55,527 bases of DNA, from positions 1 through 55,527 of the forward strand of contig JAEYUW010000014.1 in NCBI GenBank assembly GCA_023432225.1, in the 5' to 3' direction. Positions 1 through 8,096 of the stretch are shown here, piece after piece. The position numbers and the translations under genes are program-made. The DNA is from Verrucomicrobiota bacterium (lineage in GTDB: Bacteria; Verrucomicrobiota; Verrucomicrobiia; Opitutales; Opitutaceae). How positions within the stretch are numbered: the stretch's first letter is position 1; each line of letters begins with the position of its first letter. The notes beneath the pieces were generated by a model, which saw only the letters and a program-made list of their open reading frames with translations, had not been told where the DNA came from and did no database searches.

Positions 1-1034
1 TTCTCGAGGATCGCGGCGGAGATCTTCTCGGCGAGCTCGGGCTTGTCGCGCAGCGCCTGCTTGGCGGCGTCGCGGCCCTGGCCGACGAGGTTGCCCTCGT
101 AGGCGATCCAGGCGCCCTTCTTCTCGAGGATCTTGTGCTCGAGGCCGAGGTCGAGGATCGAGCCAAGCTTCGAGATGCCCTCGTCGTACATGATGTCGAA
201 CTCGCACTCGGTGAACGGCGGGGCGACCTTGTTTTTCACGACCTTGATCTTCGTGCGGTTGCCAATGACCTTGCCGTCGGGCGTCTTGAGCTGGTCCTTG
301 CGGCGGATGTCGAGACGGACGGAGGCGAAGAACTTCAGCGCGCGGCCGCCGGAGGTCGTCTCGGGGTTGCCGAACATCACGCCGATCTTTTCGCGAATCT
401 GGTTAGTGAAGATGCACACGCAGTTCGTCTTCGAGACGACGGCGGTGAGGCGGCGCATCGCCTGCGACATGAGGCGGGCCTGCGCGCCGACGGTGGCGTC
501 GCCCATCTGGCCGTCGAGTTCGGCCTTGGTCGTGAGCGCGGCGACGGAGTCGAGGATGATGACGTCGATGGAGTTCGAGCGGATGAGCGTCTCCATGATG
601 TTGAGCGCGTCTTCGCCGGAGTCCGGCTGCGAGACGAGCAAATCGTCGAGATTCACGCCGACGACCTTCGCGTATTTCGGATCGAGCGCGTGCTCGACGT
701 CGATGAAGGCGGCGAGACCGCCGCGGCGCTGGGCCTCGGCGATGACGCTCAAACAGAAAGTGGTCTTACCGGACGATTCCGGCCCGTAGATTTCGATGAT
801 GCGGCCTTTCGGCAGGCCACCGACACCGAGCATGAGGTCGATGGCGAGCGAGCCGGTCGAAAGCGTCTCGACCTTCATCTTGGCGTTGTCGCCCAGGCGC
901 ATGATGGAGCCTTCGCCGAACTGCTTCGTGATCGAAGAGACGGCGAGGTCGAGGTTCTTCTCGCGCGCGACGAGGGCGGCGGAGGGAGCGGCGGGCTTGG
1001 TTTCGGCTTTGGGAGACTTATCGGCTTTGGACAT
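1..1034 (-). CDS. recA: RecA recombinase, 3' end cut by window edge
   Basis: RecA is the ATP-dependent DNA strand-exchange protein of homologous recombination and the LexA co-protease of the SOS response. The minus strand translates from the ATG at 1034 without interruption to the window edge (344 codons; full RecA is about 340-360, so little is missing). Visible features are Walker A GPESSGKT at residues 84-91, the N-terminal block ITKQFGEGSIMRLG, Walker B in DVIILDSVAAL, and the DNA-binding loop region FTNQIREKIGVMFGNPE. The first 22 residues are a Lys/Ala/Pro-rich extension before the usual RecA start. There is no Shine-Dalgarno motif; the leader is pyrimidine-rich. A dyad at 1073-1088 sits at the likely -35 position. 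Identification is certain; only the terminus is unseen. Confidence 0.98.
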   Translation of the reverse strand, partial: MSKADKSPKAETKPAAPSAALVAREKNLDLAVSSITKQFGEGSIMRLGDNAKMKVETLSTGSLAIDLMLGVGGLPKGRIIEIYGPESSGKTTFCLSVIAEAQRRGGLAAFIDVEHALDPKYAKVVGVNLDDLLVSQPDSGEDALNIMETLIRSNSIDVIILDSVAALTTKAELDGQMGDATVGAQARLMSQAMRRLTAVVSKTNCVCIFTNQIREKIGVMFGNPETTSGGRALKFFASVRLDIRRKDQLKTPDGKVIGNRTKIKVVKNKVAPPFTECEFDIMYDEGISKLGSILDLGLEHKILEKKGAWIAYEGNLVGQGRDAAKQALRDKPELAEKISAAILE

Positions 1035-1205
1035 GGAATGAGTGGGTGAGGGGAGAAGCTATCAGGACACGTTGACAGCCGTATGTCAGGAGACTTTCGG
1101 AGCCGCCGCGCGCGCCGCAAGCGCGGAGTCGGGAAAATGGCTCCCTAAATTTAGGCGGTCGGAAAAGTTGACGCGCCCCGCTTCACGCCCGGCCGCCACA
1201 AGCCG
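1035..1205. promoter_or_regulatory. recA upstream region with a TGACA-N6-TGTCA dyad
   Basis: This short region separates the start of recA from the stop of the next minus-strand gene. It contains the dyad TGACAGCCGTATGTCA at 1073-1088, 39 bp before the recA ATG. On the minus strand CTGACA could be a -35 element and TGATAG (about 18-19 bp downstream) a -10 element, so the dyad would overlap the promoter, as expected of a repressor site. No ORF here is convincing. Confidence 0.45.
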
Positions 1206-2432
1206 TCAGCGGCCGAGCGTCAGCCAACCGATGCCGATCAGCAGCGTAAGAATCGCGATCGGCGTGCCGGCTTTCAGGTATTCCACGAAGCTCAGGCGCA
1301 CGCCGCGATGGCGCGCGATTTCCGCCACGATGAGATTCGCCACGGAACCGAGCAGCGTGAGATTGCCAGCAAGCGTCGTGGCCATGGCCAGCGTCAGCCA
1401 CGCCGTGCCCGGATCGTCCAGCGTGGGCACGACCGGGCGGAAAAGCATCACCGCCGGCACGTTCGAGACGAGATTGCTCAGCACCACCGACACCGCCGTG
1501 AGACTGGCCGGACCGCCATCCGCCCACGGACGTAACCACGCGAACAAATGCGCGCCCGCGCCCGACTCCTCGATCGCCCCCGTCACCACGAACAACGCCG
1601 AGAAAAACACCAGCAGCCCCCAGTCGATTTCGCGAAACACCCGCTCCGGTTTCAACCGCCGCGTGAACAACACCAGCGCGGCCGCGATCAACGCCGCCAA
1701 CGGGATCGGCGCGCCGGCGAACAGCGCGACCAGCATCACCACGGACGCCGCGATGCTTTTGCGCAGCAAAGGACGATACTCGCGCCCCGGCAGCGCATAA
1801 GTCTCCGCAAAAACCACTGGCGCGAACTCCGTCCGATAGACCAGCACGATCACCACCCAGATCACGACCAGCCCGGCAATCGCCACCGGCGCGAGCGCGA
1901 GGAAGAACGGCGTGAAACCGATCCCCGACGCGATGCCCACGAGCATGTTTTGCGGATTGCCCATCACCGTGGCCACCGAGCCTGCATTGGCCGCTGTCAC
2001 CAGCGCCACGAGGTAGGGCAGGGGATTCCGCCGCAACGCCAACGCCAGATCGAGCACGAGCGGCGTCAGCATCAGCGCGATCGTGTCATTCAAAAACACC
2101 GCCGACAGCACACCGGAAACCGCCACGACCAACGCCAGCAACCGCCGCGGCGTGCTCGCCAGCCGCACGACTTTTGACGCAACGAGGTGGAAAAAACCCG
2201 CGAGGCGCAGGTTCACATTCAGGATCATCATCGCGAGCAGGAGCACGATCGTGTTCCAGTCGACCGCCTGGTAGGCCTTCTCGAGCGGGATGATGCCGAG
2301 CGCGATTAACAGCGTCGCTCCCACCAACGCGATCGTCGCGCGGTTCATCTTCAGCCACGGCCAACGGCCGACGGCGACGCCGATCAGCGTCAGCGTGGCA
2401 ATTCCGGTCGTGACCGCGATTTTCCAGTCCAT
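1206..2432 (-). CDS. ArsB/NhaD-family (ion transporter superfamily) permease
   Basis: A 408-residue inner-membrane protein made almost entirely of hydrophobic helices. The repeated architecture and the motifs NDTIALMLTPLV in the first half and NLVSNVPAVMLF in the second match the ArsB/NhaD branch of the ion transporter superfamily, which exchanges or exports ions such as Na+ or arsenite. VTAANAGSVATVMGNPQN is the re-entrant hairpin signature. Substrate cannot be assigned from sequence and no ars genes are adjacent. The start is placed at the ATG giving MDWKIAVTTGIATL; ATGs at 2444 and 2447 or a longer form to 2513 are possible, but the extra residues are Arg-rich and unlike a transporter N terminus. 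It lies 88 nt after the divergent DUF2891 gene's stop, on the same strand. Confidence 0.8.
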   Translation of the reverse strand: MDWKIAVTTGIATLTLIGVAVGRWPWLKMNRATIALVGATLLIALGIIPLEKAYQAVDWNTIVLLLAMMILNVNLRLAGFFHLVASKVVRLASTPRRLLALVVAVSGVLSAVFLNDTIALMLTPLVLDLALALRRNPLPYLVALVTAANAGSVATVMGNPQNMLVGIASGIGFTPFFLALAPVAIAGLVVIWVVIVLVYRTEFAPVVFAETYALPGREYRPLLRKSIAASVVMLVALFAGAPIPLAALIAAALVLFTRRLKPERVFREIDWGLLVFFSALFVVTGAIEESGAGAHLFAWLRPWADGGPASLTAVSVVLSNLVSNVPAVMLFRPVVPTLDDPGTAWLTLAMATTLAGNLTLLGSVANLIVAEIARHRGVRLSFVEYLKAGTPIAILTLLIGIGWLTLGR

Positions 2433-2520
2433 GAGCACGCGCATCATGCGGCCGACCGCCTGCCACGCAAGGGCGCGGCGGCGGGGGAGGTGAGAGCGTG
2501 AACCCTCCCGCAAGGACGGA

Positions 2521-3534
2521 TTACTCCGTCAGCGTGTAAACCGCGAACGAAGACAACCAGTGTGCGCGATGGAAATCCTCCTCGCCGAGCAACGGCAATG
2601 CCGCCTCGTAGTGCGCGAGCGCGGCCGCCGTCGCAAAGGTCCGCCGCGCATCGCCCGACGGCAAAAACGCCGCCAGTCGCCGCCACACCCACGCTTTGTT
2701 CAGATTCAGGCCCACGAGGTGCGCTATCTTCGGATCGCGCGGGTCACTCACCGGCACCGGCTTCAGGAGATTCGCCGGCTCCCCGCGCGCCAGGTGCGGC
2801 AGGTATTTTCCGAACCACACCAAGAACTGCTCGCGCGGCAGAATGCGCGCCATCAGCCCGGCCTCGGTCAGGCACGGCGAAAAGAAGTCCTCCCCCGACG
2901 GCTCGTAGTGCGCGGGGTAATCCTCATCGTGTCCGAACCAATACGCCGCGCGCGCCGTGCACAGCAGCTTCAGCTCCTGATCGTCATGCGCTCGCGCGTG
3001 CCCGAGCGCCAGCGCAACCGCAACCGCGGTGTTGCCGTGGATGCCATTGCGCACCGGATGCATCAGATTCCGCAGGTAACGCATGAAGCCGTCGCGGATG
3101 TAATCCACGAGCGGGTCCATGTTTTCCACCAGTCGCTCGTCGTAGCCGGACATCTCTTGCGCCAGCTTCAAAAACCACGCCCAGCCATAAGGCCGTTCGA
3201 AAAACTGCCGCCCGGGCGCGCGAAAATACTCCGTCTCTCGCTCCATGTTTTCGCGCGTCAGATGCGCCCGCAGCACGCGGTCGATCTCCGGTCGCTCCGG
3301 CAACTCCGGAAACAGGATCGCCAGCCGCGTCAGCATCCAGTGCTGGTGCACGCACGAGTGCCAATCGTAGCTGCCGTAGAACGCCGGGTGCAGCGCGCGC
3401 ACCTCCATGACGTCCTCCGGGCCGTTGAGCATATGCTGGAGCAGATGCGGGTATTCGCGCCGGACGTTGGCGAGCCCGAGGCGCGCGAAAGCGGAGGCTT
3501 GCGACAGGGTGATCGTGGGGAAGGCGTCCGGCAC
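2521..3534 (-). CDS. DUF2891 family protein
   Basis: A 337-residue soluble protein with no signal peptide. The block YGSYDWHSCVHQHWML near residues 54-69, followed by helical repeats and conserved HGNTAVAVALAL, is typical of the DUF2891 family, whose members look like alpha/alpha-barrel proteins of unknown reaction. His and Trp clusters suggest a sugar- or metal-binding cavity, but that is inference. The start codon is GTG at 3534 (product begins MPDAFPTITL). The region 3535-3633 separates it from the divergent glutaredoxin-like gene and must hold both promoters. No function is claimed. Confidence 0.75.
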   Translation of the reverse strand: MPDAFPTITLSQASAFARLGLANVRREYPHLLQHMLNGPEDVMEVRALHPAFYGSYDWHSCVHQHWMLTRLAILFPELPERPEIDRVLRAHLTRENMERETEYFRAPGRQFFERPYGWAWFLKLAQEMSGYDERLVENMDPLVDYIRDGFMRYLRNLMHPVRNGIHGNTAVAVALALGHARAHDDQELKLLCTARAAYWFGHDEDYPAHYEPSGEDFFSPCLTEAGLMARILPREQFLVWFGKYLPHLARGEPANLLKPVPVSDPRDPKIAHLVGLNLNKAWVWRRLAAFLPSGDARRTFATAAALAHYEAALPLLGEEDFHRAHWLSSFAVYTLTE

Positions 3535-3633
3535 AGCCCGTCACGCTACGCCCGAAAACTTTCAGTTGAAGAAGAAAACGCCCCACCTACATTCCGCCGG
3601 GAACTCTCACACACTCTCGTCACCACTCCACGA

Positions 3634-3975
3634 ATGAAGATCAAAGCCTATCTGAAGCCGCACTGCGGCTGGTCCAACGGCGTCCGCGCCATCATGCGCA
3701 AATACAACCTGCCGTTCGAGGACATCGACATCATCAACCACCGCTCCAACTACGAGGAGATGGTCCGCAAGTCCGGCCAGCCGCTCTCGCCCTGCGTCGA
3801 GATCGACGGCGTGATGCTCGCCGACATTTCCGGCGAAGAAGTGGAAAACTACATGCTCGCCAACGAACTCGTGAAGCCGAGCGGCGCCGCGACCGACGTC
3901 GCGACCAACGCCGGCTGCTCCCACGAGGAACACGAAAAGATGCAGCAACAGGCCAAGCCCGTGCGCTTCTTCTGA
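3634..3975 (+). CDS. Glutaredoxin-like protein with CGWS active site
   Basis: A 113-residue thioredoxin-fold protein that starts MKIKAYLKPHCGWSNG. The CGWS at residues 11-14 is a monothiol-type active site (CxxS) close to the CGFS of iron-sulfur glutaredoxins and unlike dithiol CPYC. The cis-proline region reads LSPCVEIDG, placing a second cysteine right after the proline. The C terminus carries an extra tail with GCSHEEHEKM, a Cys/His/Glu cluster that could bind metal. The family reduces mixed disulfides with glutathione or carries Fe-S clusters; which applies here is not clear. A longer upstream in-frame extension exists but is only the antisense of the DUF2891 gene. A REP-like hairpin and a strong terminator follow. 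Confidence 0.8.
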   Translation: MKIKAYLKPHCGWSNGVRAIMRKYNLPFEDIDIINHRSNYEEMVRKSGQPLSPCVEIDGVMLADISGEEVENYMLANELVKPSGAATDVATNAGCSHEEHEKMQQQAKPVRFF

Positions 3976-3994
3976 GCGCCACCCGCCAAAACCT

Positions 3995-4017
3995 GTAGCG
4001 GCGGTCTATGACCGCCG
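3995..4017 (+). repeat. REP-like hairpin with GTAG head
   Basis: GTAG followed by CGGCGGTCTATGACCGCCG: a head tetranucleotide and an imperfect palindrome (arms CGGCGGTC / GACCGCCG). It begins 19 nt after the glutaredoxin stop codon, head nearest the gene. It is one of many related elements in this window. Confidence 0.75.
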
Positions 4018-4026
4018 AAAAACCTC

Positions 4027-4058
4027 ACGCCGGCCACACGCCGGCGTTTTTCTTTTTT
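4027..4058 (+). terminator. Rho-independent terminator after the glutaredoxin-like gene
   Basis: The 8-bp stem ACGCCGGC / GCCGGCGT with a 5-nt loop is followed directly by a T-rich tract (TTTTTTCTTTTTT). This is the clearest intrinsic terminator in the window. Confidence 0.85.
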
Positions 4059-4065
4059 CCTAGCC

Positions 4066-4098
4066 CGAGGTAGGGCGGGACCGCTGGGCCCGCCGCGA
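4066..4098 (+). repeat. REP-like element, GTAGGGCGGG family, copy 1
   Basis: The head GTAG starts at 4070 and is followed by a palindrome with arms GGCGGG / CCCGCC and centre ACCGCTGGG. The 33-nt stretch is identical to 36061-36093, about 32 kb away between nadC and nadB, so it is a true dispersed repeat and not chance structure. Confidence 0.85.
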
Positions 4099-4138
4099 GC
4101 ATCTCGCCGCCCAAGCTCGCATGCCGCCGCGCCCTTTT

Positions 4139-4217
4139 CTGGTCTCCGTGCCCTCTGCGACCTCTGTGTTTAACCCCAAACTTTTGAAACGCAGAGGTCA
4201 CAGAGACCACAGAGGAT
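4139..4217. repeat. Imperfect inverted repeat of CTCTGTG type
   Basis: Left arm (about 4141-4173) and right arm (about 4187-4216) are imperfect reverse complements built from the words CTCTGCGACCTCTGTGTTT and AAACGCAGAGGTCACAGAG. It lies between the convergent glutaredoxin-like gene and the SSS symporter. The sequence resembles a type of intergenic repeat seen in many bacteria; function unknown. Confidence 0.6.
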
Positions 4218-4226
4218 CTCCGCCCG

Positions 4227-5792
4227 CTAGCTTTGCGCCTTCTGCGCCTTTTGTGGCCCCTCGTCCGCACCCGGCGCCACCCGCCCGACCAACGCCGCGA
4301 CGCCGAGCGTCACCAGCGTCCCGATCAGCGTGAACCACGGCCAAAAAATCTCGCCGCCAAACGTCGCCAGCCACCAGCCGCGCACCGCCGGAATGTTCGG
4401 CGGCCAATAGAGCACGTTCATCACCGCGACCGACGCCAGCATGCCCACCACCACGGCCCGTGCGCCGACCCCGCGCGCGAACAGCGCCAGCATCAACCCG
4501 CCGAGCAGCGCGCCACTCGTCAGCCCGCGCAGCGAAAACGCCGCGTTCAGCACGAACTGCACCTCGCGCGTCAGCCACGCCACGCCCACGAGCGCCGCCG
4601 CCCAGAACACCGTCGAGCGTTTGCTCCACGCCAGCAGCGCCGCCTCGCTCAGTCGCGGCGTGAGCGGTTTCACGAAATCCATCGTCGAGACCGACGCCAG
4701 CGACGTCATCGCCGAGCTGATCGACGACATCGCCGCCGACAAAATCGCGACGATCAAAAATCCCTTCAGCACATGCGGCACCTCCGTGAGCATGAACACG
4801 GGAAAGATAAAATCGTTCGCCTTGATGCCTGGCCGCGTCTCCGGCAGCGGAATCTGCATCGGGTGCGACTGGTAGAACACCCACAGCAGCCCGCCCACGA
4901 GCAGGAAGATCAGGAACAGCGGAAAAATCACGACCGCGCTCAACGCGAGCGCCTTCCGCCCGTCCGCCACCGTCCGGCACGCCAACACGCGTTGCACAAT
5001 CAACTGCTCCGCGCCGTGCGACGACAGCACGATCAGCGTCCCGCCGAGCACGCCCATCCAAATGTTGAACGGCGCACCGAACGAGAACGTCCCGTTGAAC
5101 CACTCCAGCTTCCCGCCCGCACGCGCCACTTCGAACGCCGCGTCCCAGCCGCCGACCAGCGTCGGAATGTAGAGCAGCGCGAAAATGCCGCCCGCGAGAA
5201 ACAGCCCGAACTGCACCGCATCCGTCCAGATCACGGCCTTCACGCCGCCGACGTAGGTGTAGAGCAGCGATAACCCCACGAAGAGCACGATGGCACCGAG
5301 GATCGGGTCCACGAGCCCGCCGAAACTGCACACCGTCTCGCCCAGCAGCAGCCGGATCGGAATGCACGCCACATACACGCGCACGCCCGCCGCCAGCGTT
5401 TCGAGAAACAAAAACAACCCGCCCGCCACGCGCCGCGGCCCGACGCCGAGGCGTTGCTCGAGCAATTGGTAGGGCGAATAAATCTCCCCGCTCAGGTAGT
5501 GCGGCACCATCACCGCCGCCAGGATCACGCGCGCGATCACGTAGCCGATGATCATCTGCAGGAACATCAGATTCCCGCCGAACGCGATCGCCGGCACGCC
5601 GATGATCGTCAACGCGCTCGTCTCCGCCGCGACAATCGACATCCCGATGCCCCACCACGGGATATTGCGGCTGCCGAGGAAATAGTCGCGCGTGTTCTGC
5701 TGATCGCGCCCGAACCACAGTCCGAGCGCCACGACGCCACCCAAATAAATCAAGATGATGGCCCAGTCGCCGGCGTTAAAAAAGGGGTTCAT
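4227..5792 (-). CDS. Sodium:solute symporter (SSS family)
   Basis: A 521-residue inner-membrane carrier with about 13-14 hydrophobic helices. The N-terminal part shows the SSS signature: a first helix, then TRDYFLGSRNIPWWGIGMS, the unwound-helix region AAETSALTIIGVPAIAF, and GGVKAVIWTDAVQFG, a hallmark of sodium/sugar symporters. It couples Na+ entry to uptake of a small solute. It is the last gene of the minus-strand series behind GH20 and GH89, so GlcNAc or a related amino sugar is a reasonable but unproven substrate. The start is the ATG giving MNPFFNAGDWAI; an upstream in-frame extension to 5894 only reads through a REP-like hairpin. The C terminus ends in a Lys/Gln-rich tail. Confidence 0.88.
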   Translation of the reverse strand: MNPFFNAGDWAIILIYLGGVVALGLWFGRDQQNTRDYFLGSRNIPWWGIGMSIVAAETSALTIIGVPAIAFGGNLMFLQMIIGYVIARVILAAVMVPHYLSGEIYSPYQLLEQRLGVGPRRVAGGLFLFLETLAAGVRVYVACIPIRLLLGETVCSFGGLVDPILGAIVLFVGLSLLYTYVGGVKAVIWTDAVQFGLFLAGGIFALLYIPTLVGGWDAAFEVARAGGKLEWFNGTFSFGAPFNIWMGVLGGTLIVLSSHGAEQLIVQRVLACRTVADGRKALALSAVVIFPLFLIFLLVGGLLWVFYQSHPMQIPLPETRPGIKANDFIFPVFMLTEVPHVLKGFLIVAILSAAMSSISSAMTSLASVSTMDFVKPLTPRLSEAALLAWSKRSTVFWAAALVGVAWLTREVQFVLNAAFSLRGLTSGALLGGLMLALFARGVGARAVVVGMLASVAVMNVLYWPPNIPAVRGWWLATFGGEIFWPWFTLIGTLVTLGVAALVGRVAPGADEGPQKAQKAQS

Positions 5793-5853
5793 GCCGCGCG
5801 CCGATGCAGCGCGAACCACGCCGCGCTGGCGAGCCCGTTCTCCTTGGCCGAAG

Positions 5854-5945
5854 GTAGGGCCGGTTTTCAACCGGCCCCGTTGCACGTCCCTCACACCTCG
5901 GCATCCACGAGCGAGAGTCGATTGGGGCCGGTCACAGACCGGCCC
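5854..5945. repeat. Pair of REP-like hairpins (GGGCCGGT family)
   Basis: The first unit, GTAG head at 5854 with arms GGGCCGGTT / AACCGGCCC, ends at 5877. The second, GGGCCGGTCACAGACCGGCC at 5925-5944 plus one more C, lacks the CTAC end and stops 6 nt from the GH20 stop codon. Both stems are perfect while the inner pairs differ (TT/AA against TC/GA), so the changes are compensatory. Confidence 0.75.
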
Positions 5946-5951
5946 GACCTC

Positions 5952-7994
5952 TTACCGCGAAGCCGCCGCGACCAACTTGCCCAGCGCCGGCAAAAACGGA
6001 AACTCCACTGCCGCCGCGGTCGGCTCCTCCGCTTGTTTCAACAACGCACGCGCCCGCTCCGTCTCGTGTGCGCTGAGCCGCGCGCCGCTCGCGACCACTT
6101 GCACCGCGCGCGTCGCCACCTCGCACAACGCCACCAATCGCTGCGCCGTTTCGATGCGCCCCTGCGCGAACTTGTTCGGCGCCGGCATCTCCGTCACGCG
6201 CGCCGCCGCTGCCCGCCACGCCGACAAAGTCACCCGCAATTCTTCCGCGCCCGTCGCGCGCGCGTCCGCCGGCAATCCGAGCCAGTCGTCGATCCGCCCC
6301 GCGAATTCCCGCGCCGGCCGGCTCTCCGAGTGCGCCCAGTCGGCGAGCTCGTTCAGCGGAAAATCAGCGCCACCTTTCTGGATCTGCGGCCGGCGATAGC
6401 GCTTCACCGGCTCCACCACCGACGCCAGCACGCGCAACACCGCCGCATCCTCCGGCGAATATCCGTCGAACTGCGGCCAAGCGTGATGCCGCACACCGGT
6501 CTCGACGAGCAACGCGTCGATCCGCGCCAGCCGGCGATACATGTCCGGCACATCGCGCACCTCGCGTGGCGACCACAGTCGCTCCGCCACCGCCGCCGCG
6601 CGCGGCCAGATGCGAAAATCATAGATCCGCGCATCCGCCCACTCGCTCCACATCGGAGCTTCGCCACCGAGCACCCGCGCCGCCTGCTCCCGCGTCAGTT
6701 TCGCATCGGCCGGCAACGGATCGGCTGCATACGCGTCCGCCGCCGGATAGTGCAGATCGAGATAGTAGCCCGCCGACAAAATCCCCGCGAAACCGTGCTG
6801 TGCCGCCTGCGCGAGCGACTCCGGCCCGCGCCACGAGTGCACGACGGCGCTGCGCGGCAAGTCCGGGTGCAAAATTTCATCCCAGCCTACGATCCGCTTG
6901 CCTTGCGCCGCCAGCAACGCCGCGAGCTTCTGATTGAACCACGCGTGCAACGCCTCGTTCGTCGTGAAACCGTGCGCGTATTTGAACTGTCGGATGCGCT
7001 CGCTGGCGTTCCAGTGCTTGCCGTTGTTCTCGTCGCCGCCGATGTGGAAAAACTCGTCGGGAAACAGCGCCGCCATTTCGCCGAAGAACGATTCGAGCAA
7101 CGCGAGCGTCTCGGGCCGCGTCGGATCGAGCACCGGATCAAGCACGCCCCAATCCTTCGCGACCGTGTAGTGTCCCGACACGCTCGCGAGTTCGGGATGC
7201 GACGCGAGCCACGCCGTGGCGTGACCCGGCACGTCGAACTCCGGCACCACGCGAATGCCGCGCTCGGCCGCCGCCGCGATGATCGCCTTGATCTGCTCCT
7301 GCGTGAGCACACCGCTCTGCGCGCTGACCGCGTGCAGTTCCGGATGCCGTTTGCTCTCGATGCGAAACCCCTGGTCGTCGGTCAGGTGCAGATGCAGGAC
7401 ATTCATCTTCACCGCCGCCATCGCATCGAGGTTGCGGTGAATCACCTCCGGCGGCTGAAAATGCCGCGCGACGTCGATCATCAGCCCACGCCAAGGAAAA
7501 CGCGGCGCATCGCGGATCACGACCGCCGGGGCCGCAAACACTGGCCGGCTGGAAGCCGGCGCTACTTCGGCCCGCGCCTCGACGAGCTGCAGAAACGTCT
7601 CCAACCCGCGCAACGCGCCCACGACGTTCGGTGCGCGCAACTCTGCGCCCTGCGCCCGAACCTCAAGCGTGTAACTCTCATCGTCGCCGGGCTGCGGCAG
7701 CGCCGAGCCCGCTGCCGCGCACGTAACCACCAACGTTCCTCCGGCTTTCACGTAGCGCGGCCCGAAATCGAGTCCCGCCCGTTTCTCCAGCCGATCGAGC
7801 GCGCGACCGATGCCGGCGCGCAACCGGGCGTCGTCGTGCCCGGCGACACGCACGCGGAAATCCGCGGCAATCGGCAGCGCGCCGTCACGCCACTCGACGT
7901 GCGCCGGCCAGGGCATCAGCGCGGGCGCGGCGGAAACGGAAACAATTCCGAGACTGGCAATCAGCGTGGCCACAAAACGACACAGGGTTCTCAT
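5952..7994 (-). CDS. Beta-N-acetylhexosaminidase, GH20, exported
   Basis: A 680-residue enzyme that removes terminal beta-linked GlcNAc or GalNAc by substrate-assisted catalysis. A signal peptide covers about residues 1-22 (ends VSVSAAPA). A GH20b-like N-terminal domain runs to about 140, then the TIM barrel begins near PRFPWRGLMIDVARHF. HIGGDEN at 317-323 carries the catalytic Asp-Glu pair (D321, E322); HLHLTDDQGF and the active-site Trp in WSEWAD are also present. The C-terminal 150 residues are helical. Residues 144-151 (VAPASSRP) are encoded by a REP-like element (7543-7565) at the domain boundary. It follows the GH89 gene by 102 nt on the same strand and precedes the SSS symporter, suggesting a shared GlcNAc-glycan task. 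Confidence 0.93.
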   Translation of the reverse strand: MRTLCRFVATLIASLGIVSVSAAPALMPWPAHVEWRDGALPIAADFRVRVAGHDDARLRAGIGRALDRLEKRAGLDFGPRYVKAGGTLVVTCAAAGSALPQPGDDESYTLEVRAQGAELRAPNVVGALRGLETFLQLVEARAEVAPASSRPVFAAPAVVIRDAPRFPWRGLMIDVARHFQPPEVIHRNLDAMAAVKMNVLHLHLTDDQGFRIESKRHPELHAVSAQSGVLTQEQIKAIIAAAAERGIRVVPEFDVPGHATAWLASHPELASVSGHYTVAKDWGVLDPVLDPTRPETLALLESFFGEMAALFPDEFFHIGGDENNGKHWNASERIRQFKYAHGFTTNEALHAWFNQKLAALLAAQGKRIVGWDEILHPDLPRSAVVHSWRGPESLAQAAQHGFAGILSAGYYLDLHYPAADAYAADPLPADAKLTREQAARVLGGEAPMWSEWADARIYDFRIWPRAAAVAERLWSPREVRDVPDMYRRLARIDALLVETGVRHHAWPQFDGYSPEDAAVLRVLASVVEPVKRYRRPQIQKGGADFPLNELADWAHSESRPAREFAGRIDDWLGLPADARATGAEELRVTLSAWRAAAARVTEMPAPNKFAQGRIETAQRLVALCEVATRAVQVVASGARLSAHETERARALLKQAEEPTAAAVEFPFLPALGKLVAAASR
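7543..7565 (-). repeat. REP-like hairpin inside the GH20 coding sequence
   Basis: On the minus strand this reads GTAG then CGCCGGCTTCCAGCCGGCC, with arms GCCGGCT / AGCCGGC. Head, hairpin and orientation match the intergenic elements, yet it is in frame inside the enzyme and encodes VAPASSRP between the N-terminal domain and the barrel. Confidence 0.7.
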
Positions 7995-8000
7995 ACGAAA

Positions 8001-8091
8001 ATAGGGCCGGCTTCAGCCGGTCCAAAAAACGCCGCGCTCGCATCCATCATGCGCGAAGAACGTCCCATGGACCGGCTGAAGCCGGTCCTAC
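8001..8091. repeat. Pair of REP-like hairpins between GH89 and GH20
   Basis: Two facing units: TAGGGCCGGCTTCAGCCGG(TCC) at 8001-8023 and GGACCGGCTGAAGCCGGTCC followed by TAC at 8069-8091. The second has its head (GTAG on the minus strand) 5 nt after the GH89 stop codon. The spacer between them is 45 nt. Confidence 0.8.
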
Positions 8092-8096
8092 CGTGT

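Noticed and set aside
135..1049. Long plus-strand open frames opposite recA
   Set aside because: They are antisense shadows of a certain recA gene created by GC-rich third positions; no motifs.
2560..3633. Plus-strand open frame running into the glutaredoxin gene (471 codons in total)
   Set aside because: All but the last 113 residues are antisense to the DUF2891 gene and Arg-rich; the real start is ATG at 3634.
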